A stretch of DNA of 64,000 nt from Atherix ibis (GCA_958298945.1 OY282606.1:53147920-53211919); one strand, 5' to 3'. Positions 1 through 12,581 are shown, counted from the stretch's first letter. Made by a program: numbers and translations. The notes: generated by a model not told the origin, from the sequence alone.

Positions 1-1253
1 AAAAATTAAGATTAATAATGACAATTGTTTCTAATATAAATAAAAATTAAAAAAAAATATTATAATATATAGAATTTCCTATTTTATAATTGAATTTATT
101 GAAAAGAAAACCGTGTAAAAATTTGCTGTTTTCCTTCCAACCAAAAAAAAAAATACTAAATTTGGTTTTTTTCTTTTCAAAAAAAGATAACAGAAAAATT
201 ACATTGTTTATTGAAGATAAGAGAAAAATTTTCAAAAAAAAAAACTGTTTTTAATAGAGAAAAAAACAATTGCACATTTTGAGATGATAATAATTTATCG
301 AAAAAGAGAAATGGAGGATATTTTTTACTAAAAGAGTATAATACAGAGTGGTTGAATATTGAAAGTAAAATGACTGAGAGTATTTGAAAGCGGTAACGAT
401 AGAGCAGGAGAGAGATTGAAAAGATCGAATAGACAGAAAGAGATACGATAAGAATTTGATAGAAATTTTTAGAGAGTGGAATATTCCAATTGAAGAGAAT
501 CAAGTGAGTTATCTAAAAGAGATGAAATATTTTTTTAATAAGAGTGATATAAGAAAATTTATTATATTTGATAATTGATTAGTATAAGTGACATTTTAAA
601 CTATGTAAGCGAATTTGACAAAACAACAACAACAACAAAAGAAGTAAAAAAAAAAAATTAAATAAAAATTAGAATGCAAAAAATAAACAACTAATCAATA
701 ATTAATGTATTATTATAATTAATCATGGAAAATACAAAAATAGAGAGGAGGAGACATATAACAAAACACCTAAAAGAAAATATAAAAATATAAAATTCAA
801 TTTAGGAATAAGTAAAACAAATAAAAAACAAAATTTTTTATTTTCAATTTAAAAATGCCAGGCAGCAGCAACCACCCTCAAATTATGTACAATTAATATT
901 AAACTATGTAATTCAAAATAAAATACGAGTAATTTATACGGATTTCTTGAATAAAACGATAAATGGATGAATAATTTGTTTTTTGTAAACGATACCGAAA
1001 ATATAATTTCTGAATAAAAAACAAAACAATAAAAGTAATCGAAATAAAAAAAAGCGAAGAGTTTGTTTATTATTAGTTTTTAAAAAAAAAAATTAATTTA
1101 TTAACATTTTGACTGTAATGGCGATTATTATTACTTATATTTTTTCGATTATTATTACTTATATAATCCTGCATACAATCTGGACGTTTTTTATTATCAA
1201 AATGATCCTTGAACCAAATCAACCAGCGAATTCTGCATCTTCATAGAGACCTA
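1..1253. other. AT-rich non-genic stretch
   Basis: Very A/T-rich, poly-A and poly-T dominated sequence with a short CAA repeat at about 622-640. Open frames here are runs of F/L/K/N/I with no recognisable domain. I see no gene, RNA or transposon end in it. Confidence 0.6.
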
Positions 1254-2114
1254 TACGAGGTTTTTTCAAAAAGTATCGCGCATTTTGAATTTTTGCCAGT
1301 TACGTATATTCGATTTTTTTGTGGCGTTATGTTGGTACTCATACCTCTCACTTATGCCGACAAGTTCGGCCATTTTGAATATTCAGTTAATTTTTGACAG
1401 CTGCTTTGCTTGTACGTGTTTTGACTCGTCTTCGATTTTTGCCCATTTTCGACCAAAAACAACATTTTATTAACATTTTCGACCAAAAACAATATCTCAT
1501 TAACAGAGTTAATCCGCGACGAACCAAATTTGCTCCAGAGGGTCATAACTGGTGACGAATCATAGGTTTATAGTTATGACGTGGAAACCAAAGCTCAATC
1601 ATCCCAATGGAAGCTGCCGTACGAGCCAAGACCGTAAAAAGTGCGCCAAGTTCGGTCGAATGTGAAGGTTTTTCTTACAGTTTTCTTCGATTGCAGAGGC
1701 GTGGTGCATCATGAGTTCTTGCCACAAGGTAGAACGGTCAATAAGGAATATTATCTGCAAGTTATGCGCAAGTTGTGCGAAGCAATCCGCCAGAAACGCC
1801 CAGATTTGTGAAAGAACAAAAATTGGCTTTTGCACCATGATAACGCCCATGCTCACGAATCGTTGCTTGTGCGCAAATTTTTGGCGAAAAACAGTACACT
1901 AATAATGCCGCAGCCACCCTATTCCTCAGATCTGGCCCCCTGTAACTTTTTCTTATACCCGAAACAGATTCTTTGATCCATTTTTTGGAATGGGCAAAAA
2001 TCGAAGACGAGCCAAAACACGTGCAAGCAAAGCAGCTGTCAAAAATTAACTGAATCTAATATACGTAATCCGCGGAAGATCAAAGTTCGCGATACTTTTT
2101 GAACAGACCTCGTA
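1254..2114 (+). mobile_element. Mariner family A copy A1, fold-back and internally deleted
   Basis: TACGAGG at the left and CCTCGTA at the right delimit a mariner-type element with a TA target site. Inside is a broken DD34D transposase on the plus strand: the N-terminal third is missing because the 5' untranslated region (ending GCCCATTTT near 1447) runs straight into CGACCAAAAAC, which belongs to the middle of the gene. The segment around that join is duplicated about 34 bp apart. The C-terminal part is present up to TTATACCCGAAA and then, from 1965, the sequence becomes the reverse complement of the element's own 5' end. The normal 3' end is absent. A non-autonomous derivative. Confidence 0.85.
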
Positions 2115-2227
2115 TAAGCCTACTTAATAGTGTTTGATTTTTTATTGCAACGTTTCGATGAACTACTAGATAATGAAAACATTATCCTGATCACCGATTT
2201 GGCTTTCGATCTTCATACTCATCATTA

Positions 2228-2562
2228 GGCGAATTCGATTGGACTAATTTCGCTACTGCTACTGTTGTGTAGCTGTCTTCATCTACAGTACCTTTAACAA
2301 AACTTAGGGTAAGGGGATTGTAGTTTCCGAACTAACTATAGATGGCTTAGCGGGTTCGTTGGTTATGTTGAAGCGTCATATTTTTGTTTTTATTGTTTAT
2401 GTGTGCGTAAACTCAGTTTTTATTGTTTATGTGTGAAAAAACTCAGTATTGTTGGTGACTATTATGAGTTTGTATTTTACTGCTGTCAGTGATATGTTCA
2501 TTTTATTGAGAGTCTACTGGTAAGTACTGCGCTGTAGCAAAATTAGTCCAATCGAATTCGCC
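2228..2562. mobile_element. MITE with 23-bp perfect terminal inverted repeats and TA duplication
   Basis: GGCGAATTCGATTGG at 2228 is mirrored by CCAATCGAATTCGCC ending at 2562. The perfect arms are 23 bp and similarity continues imperfectly for about nine more bases. TA flanks both sides (2226-2227 and 2563-2564). The 335-bp interior has no coding capacity, and about 2376-2450 holds an imperfect direct duplication (TTTATTGTTTATGTGTG twice). The TA flanks suggest mobilisation by a Tc1/mariner-type enzyme, but these ends match none of the other families in the window. It sits inside LINE-J sequence. Confidence 0.8.
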
Positions 2563-2604
2563 TATTATCATCATCAACCAGAATTCCGGTGTAGGTTTGT
2601 TGAA

Positions 2605-2790
2605 TCAAAGAGCTCCGAACTTCACGGTCTTCCGGTTCGACACTCCCAGCACATTTGTGGTGTCCTCGTTAACGCCGCCGCCCCATTGACGGCCGGGCCT
2701 ACCACGTCTTCTCGGACCATAAGTGGAGTTACTGTAGACTTTCCGGGCAGGTTCTTCCTCATCGGCGTTAAATAGCCATCGGAATCGTCC
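2605..2790 (-). pseudogene. LINE C-terminal remnant
   Basis: On the minus strand one frame ends at a stop at 2605 and reads GRFRWLFNADEEEPARKVY followed by GPRRRGRPGRQWGGGVNED. This is the familiar basic GRRRRGRP.RW.D.V..D tail found at the end of many LINE ORF2 proteins. It is GC-richer than its surroundings. It is a different LINE from LINE-J and is only about 60 codons long, so no clade is assigned. Confidence 0.6.
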
Positions 2791-3275
2791 ATCTTCATAT
2801 GATCTGAATACTCAACAATCCAAAATTGTTTTTTCTCTTGTAAAGAAAGAGTATTTTCAAGTATTATTCTTAGATATTTATGATGTTTTATTTTTAATCA
2901 TATGTGGAATCCTGGGTATTTCTGCTAACTGAAGAGCTTTATTCCTTCTTCATACTGCTTTAAATTAAAATTTTATGTTTTCCATAATTAATTAATACAG
3001 AATCTAGAAATATTACCAATTTCAGTTGGAGTCCTATAGGACGCTTCATGGATCCTATTTTATATAATATTTATACCCAAGACATCCCTCCTGATTCTAA
3101 GACTATCAAAGCAACTTTTGTAGATGTTATACACGTAGGCACATATCTTCTTCAAATAATTTTTATTTCCGTATCCCTAATCTCCAAAACCCAATAAAGA
3201 AGTTGGAGAATGAAAGTAATTTCCCTACCACCTAATAATGTAATTTATCATATTGGCGGATAATAATCCGCATCA

Positions 3276-4123
3276 TATTGGGTTGTTCAGAAAGTAATTT
3301 CTGGAGAGTATGGTGGTTGTGGCAGTATATTCCATCCAAGCTCTAAAAGCTGTTGCCGAGTGGTCAAACTTATATGTGGTCAAACTTGTAAAGGTACACT
3401 ATCTTTTTTCTTTAAGTGAATCATTCCATTTGCCCAATTGATGACAGTACACTTCAGAAATCCCACCAAACAGATAGCACAACCTTTTTTTGATGAATAT
3501 TGGCTTTCGAAGTGCTTTGAGTCGGTTCATCTTTTCTACTCATAAATGAGTGCTTTGAGTCGGTTCGTCTTTTTTTTTGAGCTTAACATTGAGAAGCAAA
3601 TCACAAACGTCAATGTGACGGCACAAATTTTTTTCCGTAAGAAGATGAGGAACCTAAATGTTGAGCTTTGAGATAAAACCTAGCCGTTTCAAATGACCAT
3701 GAACAGTCGAATTCGGTAAATTTAATATCTCAGCGATCTCACAAGTTGTTATTCGTCGGTTTGCATCAATTAATGCCTTTATTGTGTCTTCATCAGCTTC
3801 AACTGGCCTTCCAGAACGTAGTGCATCTTCGAGATGAAAATTGTCGGTTCGAAATTTTGCAAACCAGTTTTGGCACTGGCGCTCAATTAACACATCTTCT
3901 GCGTACACATCGGATACCATATTTAAAAGGATATCAACCAAAAACTACTGTGCAGAATGAATCGAATTTTTTTACAAGCAAGCCTTGCTCTGTCACAACC
4001 AACTTCACACTTAAGCCGCATAAATAAATACGATTATGCGGCTTAAGTGTGAAGTTGGTTGTAAAAAATACAATTAAGTCCTCTGTTGGGAGAAAAAGAA
4101 TTTACTTTCCGAACAACCCAATA
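3276..4123 (-). mobile_element. Mariner family B copy B1, degenerate
   Basis: The ends are TATTGGGTTGTTCAGAAAG at 3276 and its complement CTTTCCGAACAACCCAATA at 4123. The best protein piece is at 3654-3941 (minus), an N-terminal DNA-binding region: CQNWFAKFRTDNFHLEDAL, SGRPVEADEDTIKALIDA, then a second helix-turn-helix NSTVHGHLKRLGF. The catalytic half (3290-3600) is scrambled, with GAGTGCTTTGAGTCGGTTC repeated. The 5' untranslated part contains a hairpin (3995-4062). Not functional. Confidence 0.8.
3995..4062. repeat. Perfect 28-bp-arm hairpin in the B1 leader
   Basis: The arm 3995-4022 (ACAACCAACTTCACACTTAA...) is exactly repeated in inverse at 4035-4062, with a 12-nt loop. The related copy B3 has this sequence only once, so the arm was duplicated in inverted orientation. 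Confidence 0.9.
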
Positions 4124-4239
4124 TTAATGATATGCACAAAATAGTTAGTTCGTGAAACTAATTTAAGGCTCTTTGATGATGATGTCCTTTTACATGTAAC
4201 AGGAGACTCCTGTTTAAAATGAATAAAAAATTTGAGAGA

Positions 4240-4740
4240 ATAGTTCAATATGAATAAATTCCTTATCAAGAGCACGAGTTGGTCGGTGGCTCAAAGCGTT
4301 TTTTAGACGAACGTCACTCAGGGCGATTTTCAACATAAAAAACTAATGAAAATGTACAAGGAGTGAGGGTTCATGTGAGTTTGTATCGTAGATAACCATT
4401 GAAACTGATTTTTTGATATTAAACCATGACGACACCCCTGCCACACAGCTATCTCCATCAACGAGTTTTTTTGTTGAAAAAAAAAAGGTTTCTTGTAGTT
4501 TCCTAGCCTTCTATTCACCTGATCTTATTCAGTAAGACTTTTCCCCTCAAGATAAAAAACATTTGAAAGGATGTCACTTGGTACTGTTGATACATCTAAA
4601 AGAGTATAAGGCAGGTGCTGAGGCAATTACAGTTGAAACCTTACAGCAATGCTACGAGGAGTGAACACAACGCCTCCGCCGATGTATAGCTATCCAAAGG
4701 AACTACAAAGTTTTATTTTCGAGTCTTCAGCGGTCCTTCC
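4240..4740 (+). pseudogene. Mariner-like transposase relic (family F)
   Basis: Frame-shifting pieces can be read: RWLKAFLDERHSG then KTNENVQGVR from the N-terminal half, HTAISINEFF after the second catalytic region, and ITVETLQQCYEE followed by QRLRRCIAIQRNY near the C-terminus. These resemble mariner transposases related to family A, but the middle, including the catalytic region, is deleted and stops are frequent. Terminal repeats were not found. Confidence 0.6.
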
Positions 4741-5099
4741 TACAATTTGATTTTGGCACTGAACAATTTATTTCATCTGTATTGAATGCGTAAGTTTATC
4801 TAGGATTATGTTTTGGTAAGTTCAAAATTACTTTTTTGTAAATTATGTTGTGAAATATTTCAAATTACGCTGTGAAATATCCAGTCGGGATTTTTTCCAT
4901 CAAAACTCATTGGTGTGGTAGAACCGAAGCATAGTAGACCCACACCTACTTAGAACTTTATTTTCAAGCCGATTTCGAGTAGTTTCAGTTCATGAAATAT
5001 TACTGAATTTTTAGTTTTTTAATTATGCTGCCGACACCGAAACTTCATCTACTTTCTTAGCGACAATTATACTGACTTCAATGCTTTTTTGTATTCCAT
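4741..5099. other. No gene seen
   Basis: AT-rich sequence between two transposon relics. No open frame, repeat or RNA is recognised. Confidence 0.5.
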
Positions 5100-6720
5100 T
5101 GATTTGGGCATAACCTACTTAAAAGTAGAAGTGTTCAGCTACAGATTGGTAAAAAATGTTGACATTTGCGGCAATAAAATTGCTAAGCTGCCTGCGGAGA
5201 CTTTTAGGGCTGCTAACGAAATTGGAATTAGCATCCATATTGAAAAAATCGTGGAGTTGTGGAATTATGGTCACGTTGTCTGTTCAGAAACCAGATTGGA
5301 CATACTGCTCTCACTGATAATTTTCCTCTTGATATATGCCAATCCTGTTACACCCACCTCAATATTTCACTATAATCGAAACCACTTGGCCGTTAGGATT
5401 GCCCCATCGTAAAGCTGCTGAGGCCAAATATCATACTTGCAAATCATCTATTTTATTTTTAATTACAAAACAATTTGCTCGTGGAGCACATCTGACATCT
5501 CCGGAGGAATCCGGCTTCAAAAAGCTCGACTAAAACTAGTTTACAAAAACTTATGCCTTCCAAATTTTTTAATCAAATACATTATCATCTCCCTTAGTTC
5601 AAAAAGGAATTCATTATCCTTATTAAGATCCCACCTTGAAAACAATTCATCTACCCCCCTCATTTTACAAACTTCCCTTCCATACCCAGATTGGAAACAG
5701 TGGTTGGGAGCAAAGTTGAAAGTGACTGCTTCTCTTGATAGGTTTAAGCAGGCTAGTACTGATCCGTCCACATAGAGAAGACTTTTCCTTGAACAGTTGG
5801 ACGGATTAAAAGATCATCGACTGTTGTTCACTGATGCTGCCGCTGACACCGATACTACATCTTTTTCGGTCGTTGAACTTTTTGGCTGCAGCACCCACAC
5901 ATTATATTACGGGAAGATATGGGCCATCAAAACGGCACTTGAAATTGTGATCAATATTTTCAGCCAACAAAGCGTTATTATTTTTAGCGACAGACTTGCC
6001 GCCCCTAAATGCATTTGTGGCCCATCGAGTGACCCAGTACTTAGCGCAATTCATCATAGCCTACTTAGCAATAGGAGTGTCGAGTTGCAATGGGTGGCGG
6101 GGGTATGTGGGAATTGTGGGTAATGAATGTGCTGACAAGTTGGCTGGAGAAACACTCCGTCGACCAGTGATCACAGTCATTCCCAATCTGCCTCACCTAC
6201 TAACAGAATGGTAACTAACACCATTAGCCATCCGCAGAAATGATGACTGGACCAATAGTGCCACATTTTTGTCAACTCATTAATAAAACAACTAATAAAT
6301 CACTGTGTTCAACATCCGTACCGAAATTCTGGGCGCGGAAGCTCCTCAGAATCCGGATTGGACATACTGTTTTGGCAACACCAATCGTCCTTTATGCCAA
6401 TCCTCTGGAACCCATTTCACTATCATCCATGTTCTACACGAATGCCACATAACCAAGAATTACTTCGCGAGCACGATTCCTCCCATTATGGAGCTGCTGG
6501 ACCCAAGAACTCTATTTTCTAGTCCCCTATTTAAACTTCTACAACATACTAATCTGCTCCACAAAATATAACAAAATTCCTAATATTCTATTACTACTAA
6601 CCACGAACCAGTCTCTTCCAGATGATTTCCCACACGTACTACGAAGTCGCTAAATGGCCTCACGGTCGTGGCGCTATGAAGTGGCCCCTGGCACATGTCT
6701 AAGGGATCTTACAAACAACA
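5100..6720 (+). mobile_element. LINE-I relic with RNase H domain
   Basis: The recognisable part is an RNase H domain at about 5797-6190: LFTDAAADTDTTSFSVVEL, later IIFSDRLAAPKC, and WVAGVCGNCGNECADKLAG. It fits the RNase H of I/R1-type LINEs, but the glutamate expected before the central helix is absent (TLYYGKIWAI). Around 6340-6460 follows the usual RIGHT..L segment and a decayed Cys-His motif. About 6600-6720 looks like the untranslated tail (CACACGTACTACGAAGTCGC). An extra RIGHT-like fragment at 5290-5395 shows a second piece of the same family. Several frameshifts; inactive. Confidence 0.65.
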
Positions 6721-7290
6721 ACAAATCAATTTGCTCTTCAAAATTTAGCAAAGTTCAGAAAACTATCACTTAGTGACCTCGTTTACATGGCCCTACAACT
6801 CTACATATTTTCATGTCTCAGTAAGTCTACATATTTTCTCTCTTATAGACAGTATATGGAGAGCCTATTTTTTCTAAAGCTTCTTTATCGAAAGCACCAA
6901 AAGGTTTACTGTGGAATCAAGTTTCCAAAGAACATATTAGCATGGGTAAGATAAAGAATCAGGAGCCCCGCCATTCTAGTGAAAAGTTATCTGATTAAAA
7001 TAGGCTTCGTTTGGTACAAATAATTGGGCGCGAATATTTTCTTCTATAATATAGACTCCAGATAAGAAGTTTTTTAATTTTTTTTTGAATTTATAGCGTC
7101 CAGTTTGTAGGTAAATAATGATGATTGTCGTCTTTTTGGTGGAGGTCTCCTAGTTTCGGAGCGCGTTAACAGGAGCAGACTTAACCAGTATCACATCGAT
7201 GATACTAGATAAATATTAGTAAGTAGTTTCTATTGATAGCATGTATCCTTGCATACAAAAATTACATTAAAAAATTGCTTTTTAGAACTT
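6721..7290. other. No gene seen
   Basis: AT-rich spacer between two LINE relics. An open frame beginning at 7249 is low-complexity K/I/N until it enters LINE-J sequence. Confidence 0.5.
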
Positions 7291-7336
7291 ATTGAAAAAT
7301 TAACTTTGGTTATTTTACCAAAGTTAATTTTTCAAT
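7291..7336. repeat. 20-bp-arm hairpin and adjacent 30-bp tandem duplication
   Basis: ATTGAAAAATTAACTTTGGT (7291-7310) is followed by a 6-nt loop and its exact complement (7317-7336). Immediately after, about 7332-7391, a roughly 30-bp unit containing ATAAATATAAAAAACA is repeated twice. Confidence 0.85.
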
Positions 7337-7429
7337 TCATAAATATAAAAAACATAAAAATTCAATTAATAAATATAAAAAACAAAGAAAACAAATCATA
7401 TAAAATTTTTTATCTCTTTTTGCGGGTGG

Positions 7430-9463
7430 TGATTACAATTCTAAACACGCTCAATGGAGTTGCCGCGTTGCTAACCCCCGAGGAAAGATTCTTCAAGAAG
7501 CTCCATCCCATTTATGATATTAAATAAATTCCCCTCCAAATCCAACATACTGGACAACATCTATTTCAAAACGACCTGATATCCTCGATTACTACATTAG
7601 CACTACTTTTATTAACATGCATTCTAGTATTGAAACTCTTTTTGATTTAAACTCTGATCATAGTCCTGTTCTCCTTACCCTTAATTCTAAGCCAATCTTA
7701 AAGACTATTCATCTTAGGCTCATAAATGACAAAATAGACTGGAACATAGTCCTAGCTACAAACAGAACCGACTACAACGTGAACTAAAAATGGAAATTAG
7801 AAAACACTATAATGAACGCCATGAAATTTATACAAGATCGCTTAGTGACAATATTTCTTTATGGGAAGCCACTAGACGAATACTCTCGTACAAAAGAACA
7901 GCACACCCAATGAAACAAAATGACGGTAACTGGGCAAAAACAGACAAAGAAAAAGCCGAAGTATTTGCTAAACATTTGGTTAATACTTTTGCTCCATATG
8001 ATGATATAAAGACAAATCGCATACTAACCAAATCATCGAAGAACTATTGTTCCCAGTCTCTATGAGTCTTCCTCCCAAAAATTTTAAGCTATCGGAAATT
8101 AAATCTACTATTCTGCGCCTTCCCAACAATAAAGCTCCTGGTTGTGATCTAATAACAGCTCCTATTCTGAAGCAAATTTCCCGAAAAACTTTATTTTTAA
8201 TTACATACATTTTTAATAGTATCCTCCGCACAACCTATTTCCCCTTACTCTGGAAATTTTCTGTCATTAAAATGATTCCTAAACTCATTAATTCTCCTTC
8301 CTCCTATAGACCTATCAGCCACATACCAATCCTTGCTAAGATTTTTGAAAAACTCCTATTAAAACAACTCTACCCAGTCTTGGTTAATGAAAAAATTATT
8401 CCTGATCACCAATTGGGCTTCCGATCTGAACACTGCGCTATCTTAAGAGGAAAGAGTATTGCCCAGGAGTATTTTTAGATATCTCTGAAGCTTTTGATCG
8501 TGTGTGGTATCCTGGATTCCTCTGGAAACTAAGAGCTTTCTTCCTTCAATATACTATCTTATCATAAATTCATATCTCTCCCAATGACATTTCCAAGTTG
8601 CAATTAACTCAGAATCGTCGGAAATATATCCTATTCTAGCCGAAGTGCCAAAAGGCAGTTTTCTTGGTCCAATTTTATATAATATTTACGCCCATGATAT
8701 CCCACCTGATCCTGATACTATCATTGCTACTTATGCAGACGATACGACCATAATTGCTACCCATACAAATCCTACACACAACCTTTAATCTTGGTTTAAG
8801 AGATGGAGAGTGGGGGTAAATGAACAGAAGAATGCTCACTTACTTTCACACTTTATCAAGGAAAATATACCCTTTTATACCTTAGTAGTTACATGATTCC
8901 ACAATATGATAAAGTACGTTATTTGGGACTTTACCTGAACAAGAGACTAACATGCAACCCACAGGCTAGACTTCCTAGACTGCTGGACAAACGCTCGAAA
9001 CTAACAAACAAAAGTAAACTTCTAATCTACAATTCAATTATAAAACCTATTTGGACATATGGAATTGAATTTTTGTGGTCAACGAAACGTTCTAATTCCT
9101 ATCGAGTCGAGGCCTTACAATCCAAAATCCTCCGTAAAATTGTTGATGCTCCCTTTTATGTTCGTAACAACATAATACATCGTAATCTAAATGTTTCCTT
9201 AGTTCAGGACCGGTTATCACTTCCGTTTACCCTATCATCAGAATCCACTTGTAAGAGAATTGTCCTGTATTACCCCCCGGAAACACTCATCGGAGACTTA
9301 AGAGACAATGGCCTAGAGATTTTCTAGAGGAATCTAACTTCCGTTAGTTGGAGAAATGGCGATGGGTGTTTACTCCCACTTCAGGATGCACAAGATTGTA
9401 AATTTAAATGTTATGTAAATCTGCTTGTTACAATAAAATTGTAGTTGCAGATAAAAAAAAAAG
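7430..9463 (+). mobile_element. LINE-J copy: EN end, RT and C-terminal domain, 5' truncated
   Basis: Order of parts: the end of an apurinic-type endonuclease at about 7580-7690 (SIETLFDLNSDHSPVLLTLN), the inter-domain region at 7790-8065, reverse transcriptase from 8047 (NNKAPGCDLITAPILKQIS, then SSYRPISHIPILAKIFEKLL, PDHQLGFRSEH), the RT active site near 8730 (ATYADDTTII), and the C-terminal region at 8893-9327 (VRYLGLYLNKRLTCN, KPIWTYGIEF, SKILRKIVDAPFYVRNN). It ends in a polyadenylation-like stretch and an A-tract at about 9430-9463. At least four frameshifts or stops separate the pieces. The domain content (EN-RT, no RNase H seen) fits the jockey clade. Confidence 0.85.
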
Positions 9464-10176
9464 TTTTTATTTTAAGAAGGAATTATAAGTTTTAATCCAT
9501 AGTCGTAATTATAATTTTCAGAGGATATTTTTTACTAAAAAATCTCATCTTACAAATATTTTATTTGCCGTTTTACTTTTTTTAAATTATTATAAAAACA
9601 CAACAATTAAAATTTATTATTTATTTCGTTTTAACTAAAGAAATTTCTTCAAACTATGACCTTTGAATTTTATACTTAAATAAATTTCAATATATAATAA
9701 TAAGAATTAAATCAAATTATTGTATTGTATTTTACTTTGGATTAAATATAAAAAGTTTCCTTATCTCTTCGTTGCTGGGCTTAAGATCGTTGGCCAAGAT
9801 CTTCCGGTTTGTTAACTTAAAATAGTATGAATGAGTCTTTCCGGATCTTACATTATTTGCATATAAAATTATTCATTATTAGTAAAAGTTCATTTTCGAG
9901 TAGTTTTGACAAAAATCGTGTTTTTCTTGTTCTGAAGAAAGAAAAATGTTCATTGCCACTTTTACAATCATGAAAGTAAATTCCATTTTTTTGTAACAAA
10001 TCATTTTACGACTAAATGTTTATTATTTTAGCTTAGAAATTTTAAATTTGTTTTTTCATGAAATAATTTGTTTTTTTTTCTTCAAGGTTGGTTTTATTGT
10101 AGTAATTTATTTTTTAAACTCGACAATTAATAGAAAGCTAAACTAATGTGACATTTGATTAGTCCAAACATGTATG
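9464..10176. other. No gene seen
   Basis: AT-rich, low-complexity sequence between the LINE tail and the mariner at 10177. Nothing coding or structured is recognised. Confidence 0.5.
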
Positions 10177-11413
10177 TACGAGGTCTGTTCAAAAAGTATC
10201 GCGAATTTTGTGTTTTTTTCTCAAAAATTATTTATTTATTCATGAATATCTATTTTGTCCCCTTCAGAGTAATCCCCACCAGATATTATACACTTGTGCC
10301 AATGTTTTTTCCAAAACCTCGAAGCACTTCCAAAAATCATTTTTTGTGATCTTGTTGAGCTCCTCCGTCGATGCCGTCTTTATCTCCTCAATTGTAGCGT
10401 CGTCCTCTCATGGGGCTCTTCAGTTTCGGAAACAAGAAAAAGTCACAGGGGCCAGATCTGGGGAATACGGTGGCTACGGCATTATAAGTGTGTTGTTTTT
10501 GGCCAAAAATTCGCGCACAAGCAACGATGCATGAACAGGGGCGTTATCATGGTGCAAAAACCAATTTTTGTTCTTCCACATATCTGGGCGTTTCTGGCGG
10601 ATTGCTTCGCACAACTTACGCATAATTTCAGGTAATATTCCTTATTGATCGTTCTACCCTGTGGCAAGAACTCATGATGCACCACGCCCCTGCAATCGAA
10701 GAAAACCTTCACATTCGGATGAACTTGGCGAGCTTTTTTCGGTCTTGGCTCATGCGGCAGCTTCCATTGGGATGATTGAGCTTTGGTTTCCACGTCATAA
10801 GCATAAACCCATGACCCTCTGGAGCAAATTTGGGTCGTCGCGGACTGAGTCCAACAGATCCTTAGCAATGTTAATGCGATGCGGTTTTTGGTCGAAATTG
10901 AGCAATTTTGGTACGAATTTTGCGGCGACCCGTCTCACACCTAAATCATTGGTAAAATCGAATGGAATAGCCAATCGATATGTTTAAGTCCTCAGCAACT
11001 TCTCTAACTATTTTCTTCACTTCATCAATGCTTTCGTCTGTTGTTGACGGGCTCGGGCGTCCGTTGACAGCTTCTCGGCCCTCTGAGAACATTTTGTACC
11101 AACGATAAACGTTGCTTCGGTTCAAGGTAGCTTCATCATATGCCACAGTCAACATTTGGAATGCGTCCGCGCAATTAATTTTGTTTTTCACACAAAATTT
11201 GATCCATTTTTTGGAATGGGCAAAAATCGAAGACGAGCCAAAACACGTGCAAGCAAAGCAGCTGTCAAAAATTAACTGAACATTCAAAATGGCCAAACTT
11301 GTCGGCATAAGTGAGAGATATGAGTGTCAGCATAACGTCACAAAAAATCGAAAATCGAATATACGTAACCCGCGGAATTCAAAATTCGCGGTACTTTTTG
11401 AACAGACCTCGTA
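10177..11413 (-). mobile_element. Mariner family A copy A2, ordinary ends
   Basis: The element is bounded by TACGAGGTCTGTTC and its complement with TA at both sides, and the gene runs on the minus strand. The N-terminal half lies at 11308-10946 (KFCVKNKINCADAF, NVYRWYKMFSEGRE, STTDESIDEVKK). The middle and C-terminal part lies at 10868-10482 (WVYAYDVETKAQSSQWKL, FFDCRGVVHHEFLPQGR). A short deletion has removed the GDES segment that holds the first catalytic Asp, and frameshifts follow. Both ends are of the normal type (distinct 5' and 3' ends), unlike A1, A3, A5 and A8. Confidence 0.85.
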
Positions 11414-12379
11414 TGTGCATCGTCTTAAAGTAATGAAAAAGACAATATTTTTTACCAAAATTACTGTAATTATGTGCGTTTCGTCTTGAGTAATTGTTAA
11501 TTGATTAATATGAAATAGGAAAAAAGTTATTCAGAGGTTATAGAGTTGTAGGATGTACAAGAAGTCCTAGGTGTTTTGTGAGAGTCTCACATAGTAGGTG
11601 CCCACATGGAAATATTGCTGGTTCTTTAAAGTAAAAACTTTACAAGCAAAAAAACTTTCCAAAAAATTACCAGTCGTAGCTGTTGTTCCTCAGGGTAACT
11701 CAAAAGGATACCTTGAGGAAAGCTTTTCTCGCTACTTCTAAGATGAAATATTGTTAGTCCCATAATAGGGAAAATTTGTACAAATTATATTCAAAGAAAG
11801 TTTCGCCCAGCTAGTTTTTGGGGGAAATATCATTGTTCCAATATTGTAAAAAATTGTATCCAAAAGAGAGATTATACTACTCATGCTTGACTCTTATAAA
11901 TAGATTGAAAGGCAAATTGTTAAAGGTAGCATTCCCTGGGAAAATATTGGTTGTTCTCAATAAATATTTATAGTCATGTTCTTAGCACAATTTTATAATT
12001 ATTATTTTATAGAACGTTGATACCCAAAAACACAGGTAAAGAGGAGCTGTTTCAGTTGGTATTCCGCAAGGCAATGTTATTAGTCCTGTACTGTACAAAA
12101 TCTCGATTCTACGGCGACCATTTAAAGCGAACAATGTAAATATAATTAATTCCGTAAGAATTTGATTTTATTATCTCGACTGCTTGATTGTAGATTTATA
12201 AAGACCTTACTAAGATTTTTTTTCTCTAGAAACTCTACAGTATACGGGTTGTATGATTAATACCTGATCTTGACAAGAAAATAACACTTTTATATGAAAA
12301 ATTCCTTTTATTTGTTAACATAGTCTCATTTTAGCTCGATAAACTTAGTCCAATGCTTTTATATCTTTTGTATACCATC
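11414..12379 (+). other. Spacer with faint LINE RT traces
   Basis: About 12055-12100 reads VGIPQGNVISPVLYKI, the conserved GVPQG...P.LYNI block of LINE reverse transcriptase. A second trace, AVVPQGNS, is near 11690. The rest is AT-rich with stops in all frames. Confidence 0.4.
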
Positions 12380-12581
12380 TAAAAAATACGATCTCTTCAA
12401 CCCTTCCAATTAGGCGTTTGATTCAGAAATCACCTCATAATTCGTATTCTAACTCATGGAATTTTCCCATAAGGTGTAAATGCGTCCATTGTCTTGATGA
12501 AAGAGAATTTTTTTTCGCTTAGTGCGTTTTTTTTTGTCTGGATTAAATTATTCAAGTGGTATAATAAAATACTGTTTTGTA

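Larger units (their letters stand above)
2160..3275 (+). mobile_element. LINE-J relic, interrupted
   Basis: Pieces of a jockey-like reverse transcriptase remain. About 2168-2225 reads like the NEKIIPDHQFGF motif with frameshifts. About 2880-2970 matches the WNPG..WKLKSFLPS region. About 3020-3150 gives GRFMDPILYNIYTQDIPPDS followed by FVDV where YADD/YVDD is expected, so the active site is lost. The piece is split by a MITE (2228-2562) and by another LINE remnant on the other strand, and is bounded on the right by a family B mariner at 3276. Compare the better copy at 62700-64000. Confidence 0.7.

Noticed and set aside
47..503. Two overlapping minus-strand open frames of 62 and 108 codons
   Set aside because: They are runs of F, L, S, K and I from AT-rich DNA, with no domain, no splice context and no supporting motif.
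3746..4027. Plus-strand ORF of 93 codons
   Set aside because: It is antisense to the recognisable family B transposase on the minus strand.
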